The translations under genes and the position numbers were made by a program. A DNA stretch of 31,022 nucleotides. Origin: JAZDFC01 sp043808235 (GTDB taxonomy: Bacteria; Bacteroidota; Ignavibacteria; Ignavibacteriales; Melioribacteraceae). The stretch covers positions 1-31,022 of the forward strand of contig JAZDFC010000099.1 of NCBI GenBank assembly GCA_043808235.1, read 5' to 3'. Shown one piece after another: positions 8,030 through 15,593 of this stretch (its first letter is position 1; each line of letters begins with the position of its first letter). Under the pieces are notes generated by a model. It saw nothing but the letters and a program-made list of their open reading frames with translations, was not told the origin of the DNA and did not search any database.

Positions 8030-9283
8030 CTACTTATCCGCCTCTCCCATCACGGGATCGAGACTACCGATTATTGCTACGACATCCGATAGCATAGCGC
8101 CTTTACAAATCAAAGGAATTGCCTGGAGGTTGCAGAATGATGGTGATCGAATTTTCAATTTCCATGGACTGCCGCTTCCATTACTCGTAAAATAAAATGC
8201 TAATTCACCTTTCGGATTTTCAGCCGCAAAATAAATATCGCCAACGGGTGGATGTATCCCAAAATTCACAAGCATGAAATCATGAATCAGTTCTTCCATC
8301 TTCGAGTAAATTTCTGTTTTATGCGGAAGAACAAATTTCGGTATATTCGCCATCACTTCACCCTGCGGGATCTTATCGAGACATTGATACAGTATCTTCA
8401 CACTTTCACGAACTTCATCAACCCGAACAAAATACCGGGCAAGGCAATCGCCTTCATTATAAACAGGAATGTTAAAATCAATTTCGTTATAAAATAAATA
8501 CGGATTCGCTCTCCGGAGATCGTGCTGCACACCTGATGCGCGCAGATTTGGACCTGTTATTCCCAACTGAATTGCATCTTGCTTGGGAAGAACACCAATA
8601 CCTTCAAGTCTATCGATAAAAATTCTATTAGTGTTCAGCAGTTTTTCCATTTCATCAAGAGCAGGAATGAACTTACCAAGAAATTCGCGTGTCATCACTA
8701 TAGATTCATCATCCATGTCGCAGGCGACACCGCCAATGCGCGTGTAACTTGTTGTAAATCTTGCACCTGCAACTCTATCAAAAATATTTTGAATATACTC
8801 CCTTTCACGGAATGTCCAAAGCAACATTGTAACAGCGCCAACATCCATTGCGAAGGATCCGATTGAAACGAGATGACCCATTATCCTGCCAAGTTCAGCC
8901 ATAATCATTCGAATGTACTGTGCGCGTTTTGGAGCTTCAATGCCTGCAAGTTTTTCGACAGCGAGGGCATAGGCTACGTTATTCGCCATCGTTGCAGTGT
9001 AATCAAGTCTATCCGAATGCGGGATGAAATCATAGTAAGACATGTTCTCCGCCATCTTCTCGTAACCACGGTGCAAATAGCCGAGTTCGGGCACAATCGA
9101 CATCACGGTTTCACCGTCCAATCTTAATACAAGCCGAAGTACACCGTGAGTCGCCGGATGCTGCGGTCCCATGTTGATAACCATTTCGTTTTCAAGCGCA
9201 TCCTCTATCGTAATATCTTTATCCTGTTCGAATAAAGCCTTTAGAAGTTTTTCGTCGTTAGACATATTTATTTCTTTATTCAT
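8030..9283 (-). CDS. nuoD: NADH-quinone oxidoreductase subunit D
   Basis: 417 residues, the 49 kDa quinone-site subunit. Recognised by INMGPQHPATHGVLRLVLRL near residue 36, HRGYEKMAE near 71, the GGVACDMDDE region, and the invariant ending GSLDPVMGEADK, so the C-terminus is intact despite the repeat that begins directly after its TAG stop. It forms the quinone-reducing chamber with NuoB. The ATG at 9283 overlaps the nuoC stop as ATGA; a second in-frame Met (MSNDEK) at 9265 is an alternative start. Confidence 0.97.
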   Translation of the reverse strand: MNKEINMSNDEKLLKALFEQDKDITIEDALENEMVINMGPQHPATHGVLRLVLRLDGETVMSIVPELGYLHRGYEKMAENMSYYDFIPHSDRLDYTATMANNVAYALAVEKLAGIEAPKRAQYIRMIMAELGRIMGHLVSIGSFAMDVGAVTMLLWTFREREYIQNIFDRVAGARFTTSYTRIGGVACDMDDESIVMTREFLGKFIPALDEMEKLLNTNRIFIDRLEGIGVLPKQDAIQLGITGPNLRASGVQHDLRRANPYLFYNEIDFNIPVYNEGDCLARYFVRVDEVRESVKILYQCLDKIPQGEVMANIPKFVLPHKTEIYSKMEELIHDFMLVNFGIHPPVGDIYFAAENPKGELAFYFTSNGSGSPWKLKIRSPSFCNLQAIPLICKGAMLSDVVAIIGSLDPVMGEADK

Positions 9284-9765
9284 CTCTCATCCCCTTTTGG
9301 TAACGGAAGGGAGCCGGGAATACCAAGAACCGGGAATTCTTTTCTTAACGGATAATATTCAAATTCCTCGGGCATATAAACTCTTCGCAGATCGGGATGA
9401 TTCTTAAATTTTATTCCATACATATCAAATGTTTCTCTTTCATACCAGTTAGCGCTTCTCCAAACAGAAGTCACGGATTCAATTTCATCACCTTCAAGAT
9501 TTACTTTTATTCGGAGTCTCGTTTTATTTATAAAGGAATAAATATGGTAAACAACAGTAAATCTATTTTTTCTTGTTGACCAATCAATCGCAGTAACATC
9601 TTCGCACATTTCGAATTTCAATTGAGCATCATCTCTTAGAAGTTTGCAAGCGTCAACCAAATATTCAGGCTGCACAGTAATTGAAAGATCATTTCGAAAT
9701 TCTGTTACTTCGACGATTATCGATTCTGAAATTGTATTTAATTTTTGAAGTATTAATTCCTTCAA
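9280..9765 (-). CDS. nuoC: NADH-quinone oxidoreductase subunit C
   Basis: 161 residues, the 30 kDa subunit of the peripheral arm. The family signature is at about 107-146: NWYERETFDMYGIKFKNHPD, then LRRVYMPEEF and YPLRKEFPV. The start is the TTG at 9765: the frame is closed upstream by the nuoB TAG, no ATG or GTG lies between, and AGGA at the nuoB stop sits about 8 bases before the TTG. It is a separate gene, not fused to nuoD as in enterobacteria. The gap to nuoB is 9 bp, consistent with one operon. Confidence 0.95.
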   Translation of the reverse strand: MKELILQKLNTISESIIVEVTEFRNDLSITVQPEYLVDACKLLRDDAQLKFEMCEDVTAIDWSTRKNRFTVVYHIYSFINKTRLRIKVNLEGDEIESVTSVWRSANWYERETFDMYGIKFKNHPDLRRVYMPEEFEYYPLRKEFPVLGIPGSLPLPKGDER

Positions 9766-9774
9766 AGAGACATC

Positions 9775-10293
9775 CTAATTTTGTTGATTTTCGAGTTTGA
9801 GAATTGGTTTATCCTGATAATCTTTTGCTCTCGATTTATCAATCTTCTTCTGAATTTCAATAATGGCATTCAATAAATTTTCAGGACGGGGCGGACAACC
9901 TGCCGTATAAACATCCACCGGAATAAATTGATCGATTCCCTGTACAACTGAATAGGAACGGTACATACCGCCTGTAGAAGTGCATGCGCCCATTGCTATC
10001 ACCCATTTGGGTTCCGGCATTTGATCATAAATTCTGCGAACGACATGCGCCATTTTATAAGTCACTGTTCCAGCTACAATCATTAAATCACACTGACGCG
10101 GAGTAAATCTCATTACTTCGGAACCAAACCTAGAAATATCATATTTGGGATCGGCTGCCGACATCATTTCAATTGCACAGCAAGAAATTCCCATTGGCAT
10201 CGGCCAAACGGAACTACGGCGCGCCCATGCAATTATAGCATCAAGCGTCGTTGTAAAAAATCCATCCGAAGTTAATTTTTGTTCTAATCCCAT
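9775..10293 (-). CDS. nuoB: NADH-quinone oxidoreductase subunit B
   Basis: 172 residues, the PSST subunit that carries terminal cluster N2 and hands electrons to quinone. All four ligands are present: the tandem Cys38-Cys39 in MGISCCAIEMM, Cys104 in AMGACTSTGGMY and Cys133 in AGCPPRPENLL. It overlaps the 3' end of nuoA by 10 bp, indicating translational coupling. Confidence 0.97.
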   Translation of the reverse strand: MGLEQKLTSDGFFTTTLDAIIAWARRSSVWPMPMGISCCAIEMMSAADPKYDISRFGSEVMRFTPRQCDLMIVAGTVTYKMAHVVRRIYDQMPEPKWVIAMGACTSTGGMYRSYSVVQGIDQFIPVDVYTAGCPPRPENLLNAIIEIQKKIDKSRAKDYQDKPILKLENQQN

Positions 10294-10652
10294 TTTAATC
10301 CGCCTTTCACAAAAATGTAAAGGAATCCGAGTTCAAGTACTATCAGAAATATTAACATCGGCAGAAAAGCAAAAATTCCATAATTCGCAAATAGGTTTTT
10401 AAATTCGACTCCCCACGGATAAACAAAAATCACCTCAATATCGAAGATAATAAACAGCATTGCTACTAAATAATACTTTATTGAGATGCGTTCCTTTGTG
10501 GTTCCAACCGGGTTTTTACCGCTTTCATACGAAAGCATCTTTATCTTACCCGGTCGTTGCGGACCAAAAATGGTGGATGAATACACAATTGCGATTGCGA
10601 AGATGACCGCGAAACCGAGTACTAAAAAAATCGGTATATATTGTTCTATCAT
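10284..10652 (-). CDS. nuoA: NADH-quinone oxidoreductase subunit A
   Basis: 122 residues, the first gene of the cluster. Three membrane helices are visible (IFLVLGFAVIFAIAIVYSS, YYLVAMLFIIFDIEVIFVYP, FLPMLIFLIVLELGFLYIFV). The conserved loop KMLSYESGKNPVG and the FDIEVIFVYPW stretch identify it. NuoA is part of the membrane base near the quinone channel. An AAGG lies about 6 bases before the ATG, and a candidate -7 box lies about 33-40 bases upstream. Confidence 0.96.
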   Translation of the reverse strand: MIEQYIPIFLVLGFAVIFAIAIVYSSTIFGPQRPGKIKMLSYESGKNPVGTTKERISIKYYLVAMLFIIFDIEVIFVYPWGVEFKNLFANYGIFAFLPMLIFLIVLELGFLYIFVKGGLKWD

Positions 10653-10684
10653 TACTGCCTTAAAATTTGTGGTGAAAACTTATC

Positions 10685-10692
10685 CAAAAATA
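10685..10692 (-). promoter_or_regulatory. putative FCB-type -7 box for the nuo operon
   Basis: The minus strand reads TATTTTTG, an exact match to the Bacteroidota TAnnTTTG element, placed so that transcription would begin roughly 26-30 bases before the nuoA ATG. A TTGACA lies 10 bases upstream, which is too close to be the -33 element of the same promoter, so only the -7 half is convincing. Confidence 0.35.
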
Positions 10693-10765
10693 GCTGTAAT
10701 GTCAATTTAAAGAGGATCATGCGGCTTAGAGTAAACTTTCCCGTAAACGCTTTTTCAACATTAAA

Positions 10766-10918
10766 TTATTGCTGTTCAGAATTCTCACTATGTTTTGATT
10801 TTCTGGAATAAACCTTCTTTGAGCTGTGCGCTTTTGTAGTTCGATGAACAGCTCGAAGTCTGGCAATCAATGGTCTCTCTAATGAGTTTTTTTTCTTTTT
10901 ATTTTTGCGGGGCGGCAT
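10766..10918 (-). CDS. small very basic hypothetical protein (50 aa)
   Basis: An ATG at 10916-10918 opens a 50-residue frame ending in TAA at 10766-10768. It begins MPPRKNKKKKNSLERPLIAR and ends SKHSENSEQQ, with about 18 Lys/Arg residues plus several His, and few acidic residues. It starts 9 bp after the stop of the acidic protein gene on the same strand, as in an operon. No good Shine-Dalgarno sequence is visible. Part of the basic run is encoded by a T-rich (plus-strand) tract, so low complexity could inflate it. A nucleic-acid-binding role or pairing with the acidic neighbour is inference. I recognise no family. Confidence 0.45.
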   Translation of the reverse strand: MPPRKNKKKKNSLERPLIARLRAVHRTTKAHSSKKVYSRKSKHSENSEQQ

Positions 10919-10927
10919 TATTTTAAA

Positions 10928-11434
10928 CTAAAAATCGTCCTCCTCATCACGGAGCGTATCCACTTCATCCATATCCTCGTCATCGCTAAAACCACTAAAT
11001 CTATCCTGGTAACCGAAATCTTCATCGTCGTCTTCAGCTTTTTCATTTTTTTTCTTTTTCGAAATACTTGTAGCAAAGATGTCATCGGAATCCGAAGAAT
11101 TACCCAATCTATCAAGTACTACATTCAAAAGATCGTCTGAGAGATTGTCTTTCAATTTATCGGGTTTTAATGAAGCGCCATCATCGGAAGAATCAACAGC
11201 CGATTCGGACTGTTCCCACAAATTAACGAGTGATTTTTTATCGTGCTTGCCAAGCCATTTTTTGATTTCGCCTTTTGCGGATTCGATGAGTTTTTCATCC
11301 CACACACCGTCTTTATCAACTTGATCGGCAAAAGTATCCCAATAAGATTTTATTGAAGATTTTATTTTTGTTGTACGGAAAATCTTTTCAATTTCGTCGG
11401 TAGCTTTATTGAATGAGATTAACACTTGCTTCAC
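10928..11434 (-). CDS. hypothetical protein with strongly acidic C-terminal tail
   Basis: 168 residues, no recognised family. Residues 1-75 look helical and mixed-charge (SYWDTFADQVDKDGVWDEKL, IKKWLGKHDKKSLVNLWEQ). From about residue 78 it is rich in Ser, Asp and Glu, with a short lysine run (KKKKNEK) inside, and ends in DTLRDEEDDF; no signal peptide or membrane segment. The GTG at 11434 opens the frame, but AGGTGA overlaps that codon and sits about 5 bases before a second in-frame GTG at 11425, which may be the true start. The coding signal is supported by uniform codon use and absence of competing frames. It is divergent from mscL and is followed by the 50-residue basic ORF. Confidence 0.7.
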   Translation of the reverse strand: MKQVLISFNKATDEIEKIFRTTKIKSSIKSYWDTFADQVDKDGVWDEKLIESAKGEIKKWLGKHDKKSLVNLWEQSESAVDSSDDGASLKPDKLKDNLSDDLLNVVLDRLGNSSDSDDIFATSISKKKKNEKAEDDDEDFGYQDRFSGFSDDEDMDEVDTLRDEEDDF

Positions 11435-11462
11435 CTATAATTTTTATACACTCAAATTTAGT

Positions 11463-11598
11463 TATTGAAATAAAATTTCTGCAATTAATTTTCGAAAAAA
11501 TTACTCGAACTTTTAATCCAATATACAATTTTTTTTTTGGAAAAAAACAACAGGCAAAAAAATATTCATCCACTTGAAAATTTTATTTTATTTCAATA
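11463..11598. repeat. 14-bp inverted repeat in the divergent promoter region before mscL
   Basis: TATTGAAATAAAAT at 11463-11476 recurs exactly as its reverse complement at 11585-11598, 108 bases apart, one arm near each divergent gene start. The region is very AT-rich with homopolymer runs, so chance is possible. It could be a pair of operator half-regions for mscL and the acidic protein gene. Confidence 0.4.
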
Positions 11599-11668
11599 AA
11601 AACAAAAAATAATTATCTTCCCGAATGAGGATTTCAGTTCACAATTTTCTAATCTAATCGGAGGAAAA

Positions 11669-12118
11669 ATGCTTAAAGAATTCAAAGAATTCGCAATGCG
11701 CGGAAACGTTCTGGATATGGCAGTTGGTATAATTATCGGCGCTGCATTCGGAACAATAGTTACATCGTTAGTTAGCGACGTCATCATGCCGCCAATTGGA
11801 CTGCTTTTGGGTAAAGTAGATTTCGCAAATTTGTTTTTTGTGATTAAAACTGGTGCAACTCCAGGTCCGTACGACACTGTTGAGCTTGCGCAAAAAGCAG
11901 GCGCCGTAACGATTAATTATGGAATATTCATCAATAAAATCATCAGCTTTTTAATTGTTGCCTGGTGTGTGTTTATGATAATAAAGGGTATGAATAAGCT
12001 AAAGAAGAAAGAAGAAGTTAAACCTGCAGATCCGACAACAAAAGAATGTCCTCATTGCTTATCTGTTATTCCGATTAAAGCGACAAAATGCGGGCACTGC
12101 ACTGCTGATTTGAAATAA
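11669..12118 (+). CDS. mscL: large-conductance mechanosensitive channel with C-terminal zinc ribbon
   Basis: 149 residues. The start LKEFKEFAMRGNVLDMAVGI leads into TM1 (about 15-45), a periplasmic loop (TGATPGPYDTVELAQKAGAV), and TM2 (about 85-106), as in MscL, which opens under membrane tension to release solutes during osmotic downshock. CGGAGGAAAA lies just before the ATG, a strong ribosome binding site. The usual C-terminal helical bundle is short and is followed by a zinc-ribbon-like module with Cys127/Cys130 (CPHC) and Cys141/Cys144 (CGHC). This tail is not part of the classical E. coli protein but I believe occurs in other bacterial MscL proteins; its role is unknown. Confidence 0.96.
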   Translation: MLKEFKEFAMRGNVLDMAVGIIIGAAFGTIVTSLVSDVIMPPIGLLLGKVDFANLFFVIKTGATPGPYDTVELAQKAGAVTINYGIFINKIISFLIVAWCVFMIIKGMNKLKKKEEVKPADPTTKECPHCLSVIPIKATKCGHCTADLK

Positions 12119-12135
12119 GATTTTATAAGACAAAT

Positions 12136-12171
12136 AAGCCTTTGGTTGAAAGTGAATTCCGCCAAAGGCTT
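12136..12171 (+). terminator. Rho-independent terminator after mscL
   Basis: AAGCCTTTGG (12136-12145) and CCAAAGGCTT (12162-12171) form a perfect 10-bp stem around a 16-base loop, followed by TTATTATAT. It begins 18 bases after the mscL stop. Confidence 0.8.
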
Positions 12172-12284
12172 TTATTATATTATAAACATTCACTTCTATA
12201 AGCAGTATTGAGAATGATGTGCGTGTATTTATTTTTAAGTGAAAATTTACATGAATGATTTAATCACAAATTTCGGGAGGTATA

Positions 12285-13496
12285 TTGAAAAACAAATTCA
12301 TCATTTTATTATTCCTTTTATTTACAAATTACCTTGCCCAGGATTGGTCTACAGCACCGGAAATCTGGAGTGAACCCATCTTGGTTGATTCAGTATTTAA
12401 TATCCCATACCATTGGCTTGAATCACCTGCATTAACTAAAAATCTTGATACTCTTTACTTTTTCGACAGCCGCGTTTACATGTCCCACAAGATTGGTGAT
12501 GAGTGGACTGAGCCATTAAAATTGACGGATAACATTAATGGATTTACTTCAATGCGCGGATGTTCACTTAGTAGAGATGGCAAGAGATTGTATTTCTCAG
12601 CCTTTGGCGAAGGCGGTTACGGCGGCTGGGATATTTGGTATTCGGATTGGGATGCAAATCTTAGCGATTGGAGTCCTGCCAAGAATATGGGCCCGGGAAT
12701 TAATACTGCTTCTTACGATCTCTATCTATTTGAGCAAACTCCTGATACAGTTTATGTAGTTCGTAATTCCAACCTATTTTATCATGTATTCGATCATGAT
12801 TCAAGCAAGTGGATATTGAAAGATGCTTATACTTATCATCCTTTAGGTGCAACTGAAATACACGGAATAAGTATGCCTGCCAATAATAAGAAATTGTATT
12901 TCGATCATCGTCCTTCAAACCACGAGCAAGGATTGGACTTATGTGTGATGTACTGGGATAGTACTACTAATTATTGGAGTAACACTTTATATTATCTCAA
13001 TATTAATACTAAAACAGTCGCATGGCACAACACAACAAAAAGGGGGGGAGAATATTATCCATGGATTTCATCAAAAGGAAGAACGATGTTTTTTTCATCT
13101 AATCGTAATGTATCATTAGATCCCGATAGTAATGATGATTCTGCAAATCTATTCGTTTCATTTATGTTAGTTGATGAAAATGGCGATACTGTTACAACTG
13201 TAAAGAATGAAGATAAAGGAAAGCAAATAGATTTTTATTTACACCAGAATTATCCCAATCCATTCAATCCAATTACAAAAATATCTTATTCATTGACGAA
13301 AACATCACTGGTAAAATTATTTATCTATGATGCCATCGGTAAAAAAGTAACCAATTTAAGTTTCGGTGAAAAACAACCGGGGAGGTATGAATACATATTT
13401 AATTCACAGAAATACAATATGGCAAGCGGGGTATATTACTATCAATTAATTGTTGGTAGCGATTATACAGTCAAGAAGATGATACTAACCAAGTAA
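12285..13496 (+). CDS. secreted PD40-type propeller protein with T9SS sorting domain
   Basis: 403 residues. The start is TTG at 12285, backed by a strong GGGAGG 5 bases upstream. The signal peptide is KNKFIILLFLLFTNYLAQ. Residues about 40-300 hold PD40-like blades (CSLSRDGKRLYFSAFG, GGWDIWYSDWDANLSDW, YPWISSKGRTMFFSS). The C-terminal about 85 residues are a type IX sorting domain: FYLHQNYPNPFNPITKISYS, then LFIYDAIGKKVTNLSF and SGVYYYQLIVG. It should be exported through the outer membrane by the T9SS. It resembles the 3891-4901 protein in its blades but carries its own sorting signal. A single-gene unit: the mscL terminator lies upstream and the 30-bp palindrome lies downstream. Confidence 0.88.
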   Translation: MKNKFIILLFLLFTNYLAQDWSTAPEIWSEPILVDSVFNIPYHWLESPALTKNLDTLYFFDSRVYMSHKIGDEWTEPLKLTDNINGFTSMRGCSLSRDGKRLYFSAFGEGGYGGWDIWYSDWDANLSDWSPAKNMGPGINTASYDLYLFEQTPDTVYVVRNSNLFYHVFDHDSSKWILKDAYTYHPLGATEIHGISMPANNKKLYFDHRPSNHEQGLDLCVMYWDSTTNYWSNTLYYLNINTKTVAWHNTTKRGGEYYPWISSKGRTMFFSSNRNVSLDPDSNDDSANLFVSFMLVDENGDTVTTVKNEDKGKQIDFYLHQNYPNPFNPITKISYSLTKTSLVKLFIYDAIGKKVTNLSFGEKQPGRYEYIFNSQKYNMASGVYYYQLIVGSDYTVKKMILTK

Positions 13497-13634
13497 ACCA
13501 TTTATTAAAACCATATCCTTCCACTCCAATTTTTTACGTGTAGATCATTTCTCCTTATCAGCATAACCATTTACAAATTTAAAAAGAAACCGAAATCATG
13601 TAAAATGGTGCTGCTGAAGTGATCAATTCTAAAT

Positions 13635-13664
13635 TGTAGAGACGGGATATATCCCGTCTCTACA
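13635..13664. repeat. perfect 30-bp palindrome, possible bidirectional terminator or REP-like element
   Basis: The left half TGTAGAGACGGGATA (13635-13649) is followed immediately by its exact reverse complement TATCCCGTCTCTACA (13650-13664). It lies between two convergent genes, 139 bases after the stop of the 12285 gene and 7 bases from the stop of the alcohol dehydrogenase gene. As RNA it would fold into a stable hairpin in either direction. It is GC-richer than its surroundings, which suggests a REP-like repeat element rather than a purpose-made terminator. Confidence 0.85.
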
Positions 13665-13671
13665 TAATAAT

Positions 13672-14838
13672 TTACAGCGCCAATTTGTAAATATTATAAA
13701 TATCTGCCCGGTATAATTTCAACAGGCGACCTTCGGGTGCACGCAAAGCGGCATTATCAGCAAGTTTATCCAAATCAGTTTCATCAACATTAATTTCTTT
13801 TAACGAAGTAGGCGCTCCGATTTCTTTGAAGAAATTCTTCACTGCATCTATTCCTTTTATGGCTTTTTCATCATCACTTCCGGCAGTAATACCAAATACC
13901 TTTTCGGCAAGGCGGACAAATTTTGCTATGTCTTTTTTATAAACATACTTCATCCATGCGGGGAACATAATCGCTAAGCCCGCTCCATGTGCAATATCGT
14001 AAAATGCACTTAAAGAGTGTTCAAGAGTATGTGTTGCCCAATCACCGCCGCTTCTTCCGGCACCATTCAGTCCATTCAGTGCAAGAGTAGCGCTCCAGGC
14101 AATCTGCGCGCGGCTGTTTTCGTTATCCGGTTTGGTTAATAGAACCGGAGTATGTTTTATTATTGTGCGGAGTAATCCTTCGGCTATTTCATCTTGCACA
14201 TCGGTATTTTTTGTTGGATCAAAATACAGTTCAAAGATATGCGCCATGGCATCAACTGCGCCGTTAACCGTTTGAGCTCGTGGCAAAGAAAATTGAGCAG
14301 TTGGATCGAGAACCGTTACTTTGGGATATGAAGATTCGCCTGCTGAAAAAGCCCACTTTTTATTTTCATCCTCATTTGTAATAACCGCCCATGCATTCAT
14401 TTCGGAACCGGTGGCAGAGAGAGTTAATATTGTAAATAAGGGCAATGTTTTGCTAAGCTGAACTTTACCTTCGAATGCGTCCCACACATCGCCCTCGTAA
14501 AAAAATCCGGCAGCAATAGCTTTGGCGCTGTCAAGAACACTGCCTCCGCCCACGGCAAGTATTCCATCCACATTTTCCTTGCGGCAAAGTTCAATAACCT
14601 CGTGAACTTTTGATAGGACCGGATTAGGTTTTACTCCGCCGCATTCAATAAATTCCACACCGGATTTTATTAATGATGCGCTTACCTGGTCGTAAACTCT
14701 GTTATTGAAAATCGAAGCCTTCCCGTAAATCAATAACACTTTTGTAACATTGTATTTTTTTATTTCATTTCCAATTTTCGATATCTCGCCTTTTCCAAAG
14801 AAAAGTTTTGTCGGATTGTAGAATTCAAAGTTATTCAT
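13672..14838 (-). CDS. iron-containing alcohol dehydrogenase (YqhD/butanol dehydrogenase type)
   Basis: 388 residues from the ATG at 14838. I chose this start because GAGGAG lies about 5 bases upstream; the same frame stays open to 14952 but the extra 38 residues are unlike the family. The NAD(P)-binding GGGSVLDSAKAIAAG is at 97-111. The metal ligands appear as Asp196 and His200 (VDAMAH), His270 (THTLEH) and His284 (YDIAHGAG), spaced as in YqhD. The N-terminal NNFEFYNPTKLFFGKGEI is typical of the BDH subfamily. It reduces aldehydes to alcohols (or the reverse), probably with NADPH; the exact substrate is not readable. Confidence 0.93.
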   Translation of the reverse strand: MNNFEFYNPTKLFFGKGEISKIGNEIKKYNVTKVLLIYGKASIFNNRVYDQVSASLIKSGVEFIECGGVKPNPVLSKVHEVIELCRKENVDGILAVGGGSVLDSAKAIAAGFFYEGDVWDAFEGKVQLSKTLPLFTILTLSATGSEMNAWAVITNEDENKKWAFSAGESSYPKVTVLDPTAQFSLPRAQTVNGAVDAMAHIFELYFDPTKNTDVQDEIAEGLLRTIIKHTPVLLTKPDNENSRAQIAWSATLALNGLNGAGRSGGDWATHTLEHSLSAFYDIAHGAGLAIMFPAWMKYVYKKDIAKFVRLAEKVFGITAGSDDEKAIKGIDAVKNFFKEIGAPTSLKEINVDETDLDKLADNAALRAPEGRLLKLYRADIYNIYKLAL

Positions 14839-14905
14839 AGTCTCCTCGTTTGTTTTGAGCAAATATAAAGAAATTGGCTGAAATTCTTTGAAAAACGGCA
14901 ACATA

Positions 14906-14913
14906 TAAATTTG
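14906..14913 (+). promoter_or_regulatory. putative FCB-type -7 box before the small membrane paralogues
   Basis: TAAATTTG matches TAnnTTTG and lies 33 bases before the ATG at 14947. A TTTG at 14887-14890 could be the -33 element, but its 15-base spacing is shorter than usual. Confidence 0.33.
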
Positions 14914-14946
14914 TATTTTCCGTTGTCGAATTTTATTTAGGTACAA

Positions 14947-15225
14947 ATGCAAATTTCATTTGAAGATATTATTGGTACAACCGGAGTGGCGATAGTAATA
15001 ATTGTTTATTTCATTTTGCAAATGAGAAAAATGAAAAGCGAATCGCTGCTCTATTCCATGTTAAATTTGGTCGGATCGTTAATGATAATTTATTCGCTAA
15101 CAGTAAATTTTAATTTATCAGCTTTTATTCAAGAATTATTTTGGGTGATTATCAGCTTCGTTGGAATAGTAAACTTTTTCAGATTCAGCAAGAAAGGAAC
15201 GGTAATCCCAGGACCGAATAATTGA
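14947..15225 (+). CDS. small CBU_0592-like membrane protein, copy 1
   Basis: 92 residues with three hydrophobic helices (TTGVAIVIIVYFILQM, LNLVGSLMIIYSLTVNF, FWVIISFVGIVNFF). The stretch KMKSESLLYSMLNLVGSL matches the short membrane proteins I know as CBU_0592-like; the assignment is by memory of that pattern. TAGG lies about 6 bases before the ATG. It is about 60 percent identical by eye to the next gene, so they are tandem duplicates. The tail (KKGTVIPGPNN) is unique to this copy. Function unknown. Confidence 0.8.
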   Translation: MQISFEDIIGTTGVAIVIIVYFILQMRKMKSESLLYSMLNLVGSLMIIYSLTVNFNLSAFIQELFWVIISFVGIVNFFRFSKKGTVIPGPNN

Positions 15226-15294
15226 AACGGAATTGGAGTTAAAACCGATCCAATTAAATAACCCTGATACTATTATAAACAAAGGATTGATGAA

Positions 15295-15549
15295 ATGAAA
15301 TTTTCCATTCATGACTTTATTGGCGCTGTTGGTGTATCGTTTATTATTATTACCTATTTTTTACTTCAGCTAAGAAAGATAAAAAGCGAGTCATTGCATT
15401 ATTCGCTTCTGAATTTGACCGGCTCTTTAATGATAATTTATTCATTGCTAATTTCATTCAACATCTCTGCATTTCTAATAGAATTTTTCTGGGCTATAAT
15501 AAGTTTGTTTGGGATTGTAAATTTTTTCAGACTAAGGAAAAAAAGTTGA
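15295..15549 (+). CDS. small CBU_0592-like membrane protein, copy 2
   Basis: 84 residues, 69 bp after copy 1, with AAAGGA about 8 bases before the ATG. It has the same three-helix plan (GVSFIIITYFLLQLRKIKSE, LNLTGSLMIIYSLLISF, FWAIISLFGIVNFFRLRKKS). The strongest matches to copy 1 are KSES, YSLLNLTGSLMIIYSL and GIVNFFR. The two may form a hetero-oligomer, which is inference. Confidence 0.8.
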   Translation: MKFSIHDFIGAVGVSFIIITYFLLQLRKIKSESLHYSLLNLTGSLMIIYSLLISFNISAFLIEFFWAIISLFGIVNFFRLRKKS

Positions 15550-15593
15550 TTACAATTAATGCAGAATGGATATTTAATTCCGGAGGTTCGAGC

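Noticed and set aside
8873..9127. 84-codon open frame on the plus strand inside nuoD
   Set aside because: It is antisense to a fully recognisable nuoD with all family motifs; its protein is rich in Cys and His and resembles no family. The same holds for the other opposite-strand frames inside nuoF, metG and fumC.
10918..11115. 65-codon minus-strand frame overlapping the acidic protein gene
   Set aside because: It is a shifted frame within the acidic C-terminal coding stretch; the long acidic frame has coherent composition and a better start.
11593..11877. 94-codon minus-strand frame across the mscL start
   Set aside because: Antisense to mscL, which has a strong ribosome site and family motifs; the frame also crosses the intergenic AT-rich stretch.
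14839..14952. 38-residue N-terminal extension of the alcohol dehydrogenase
   Set aside because: The internal ATG at 14838 has GAGGAG before it and matches the family start; the extension would overlap the divergent gene at 14947.
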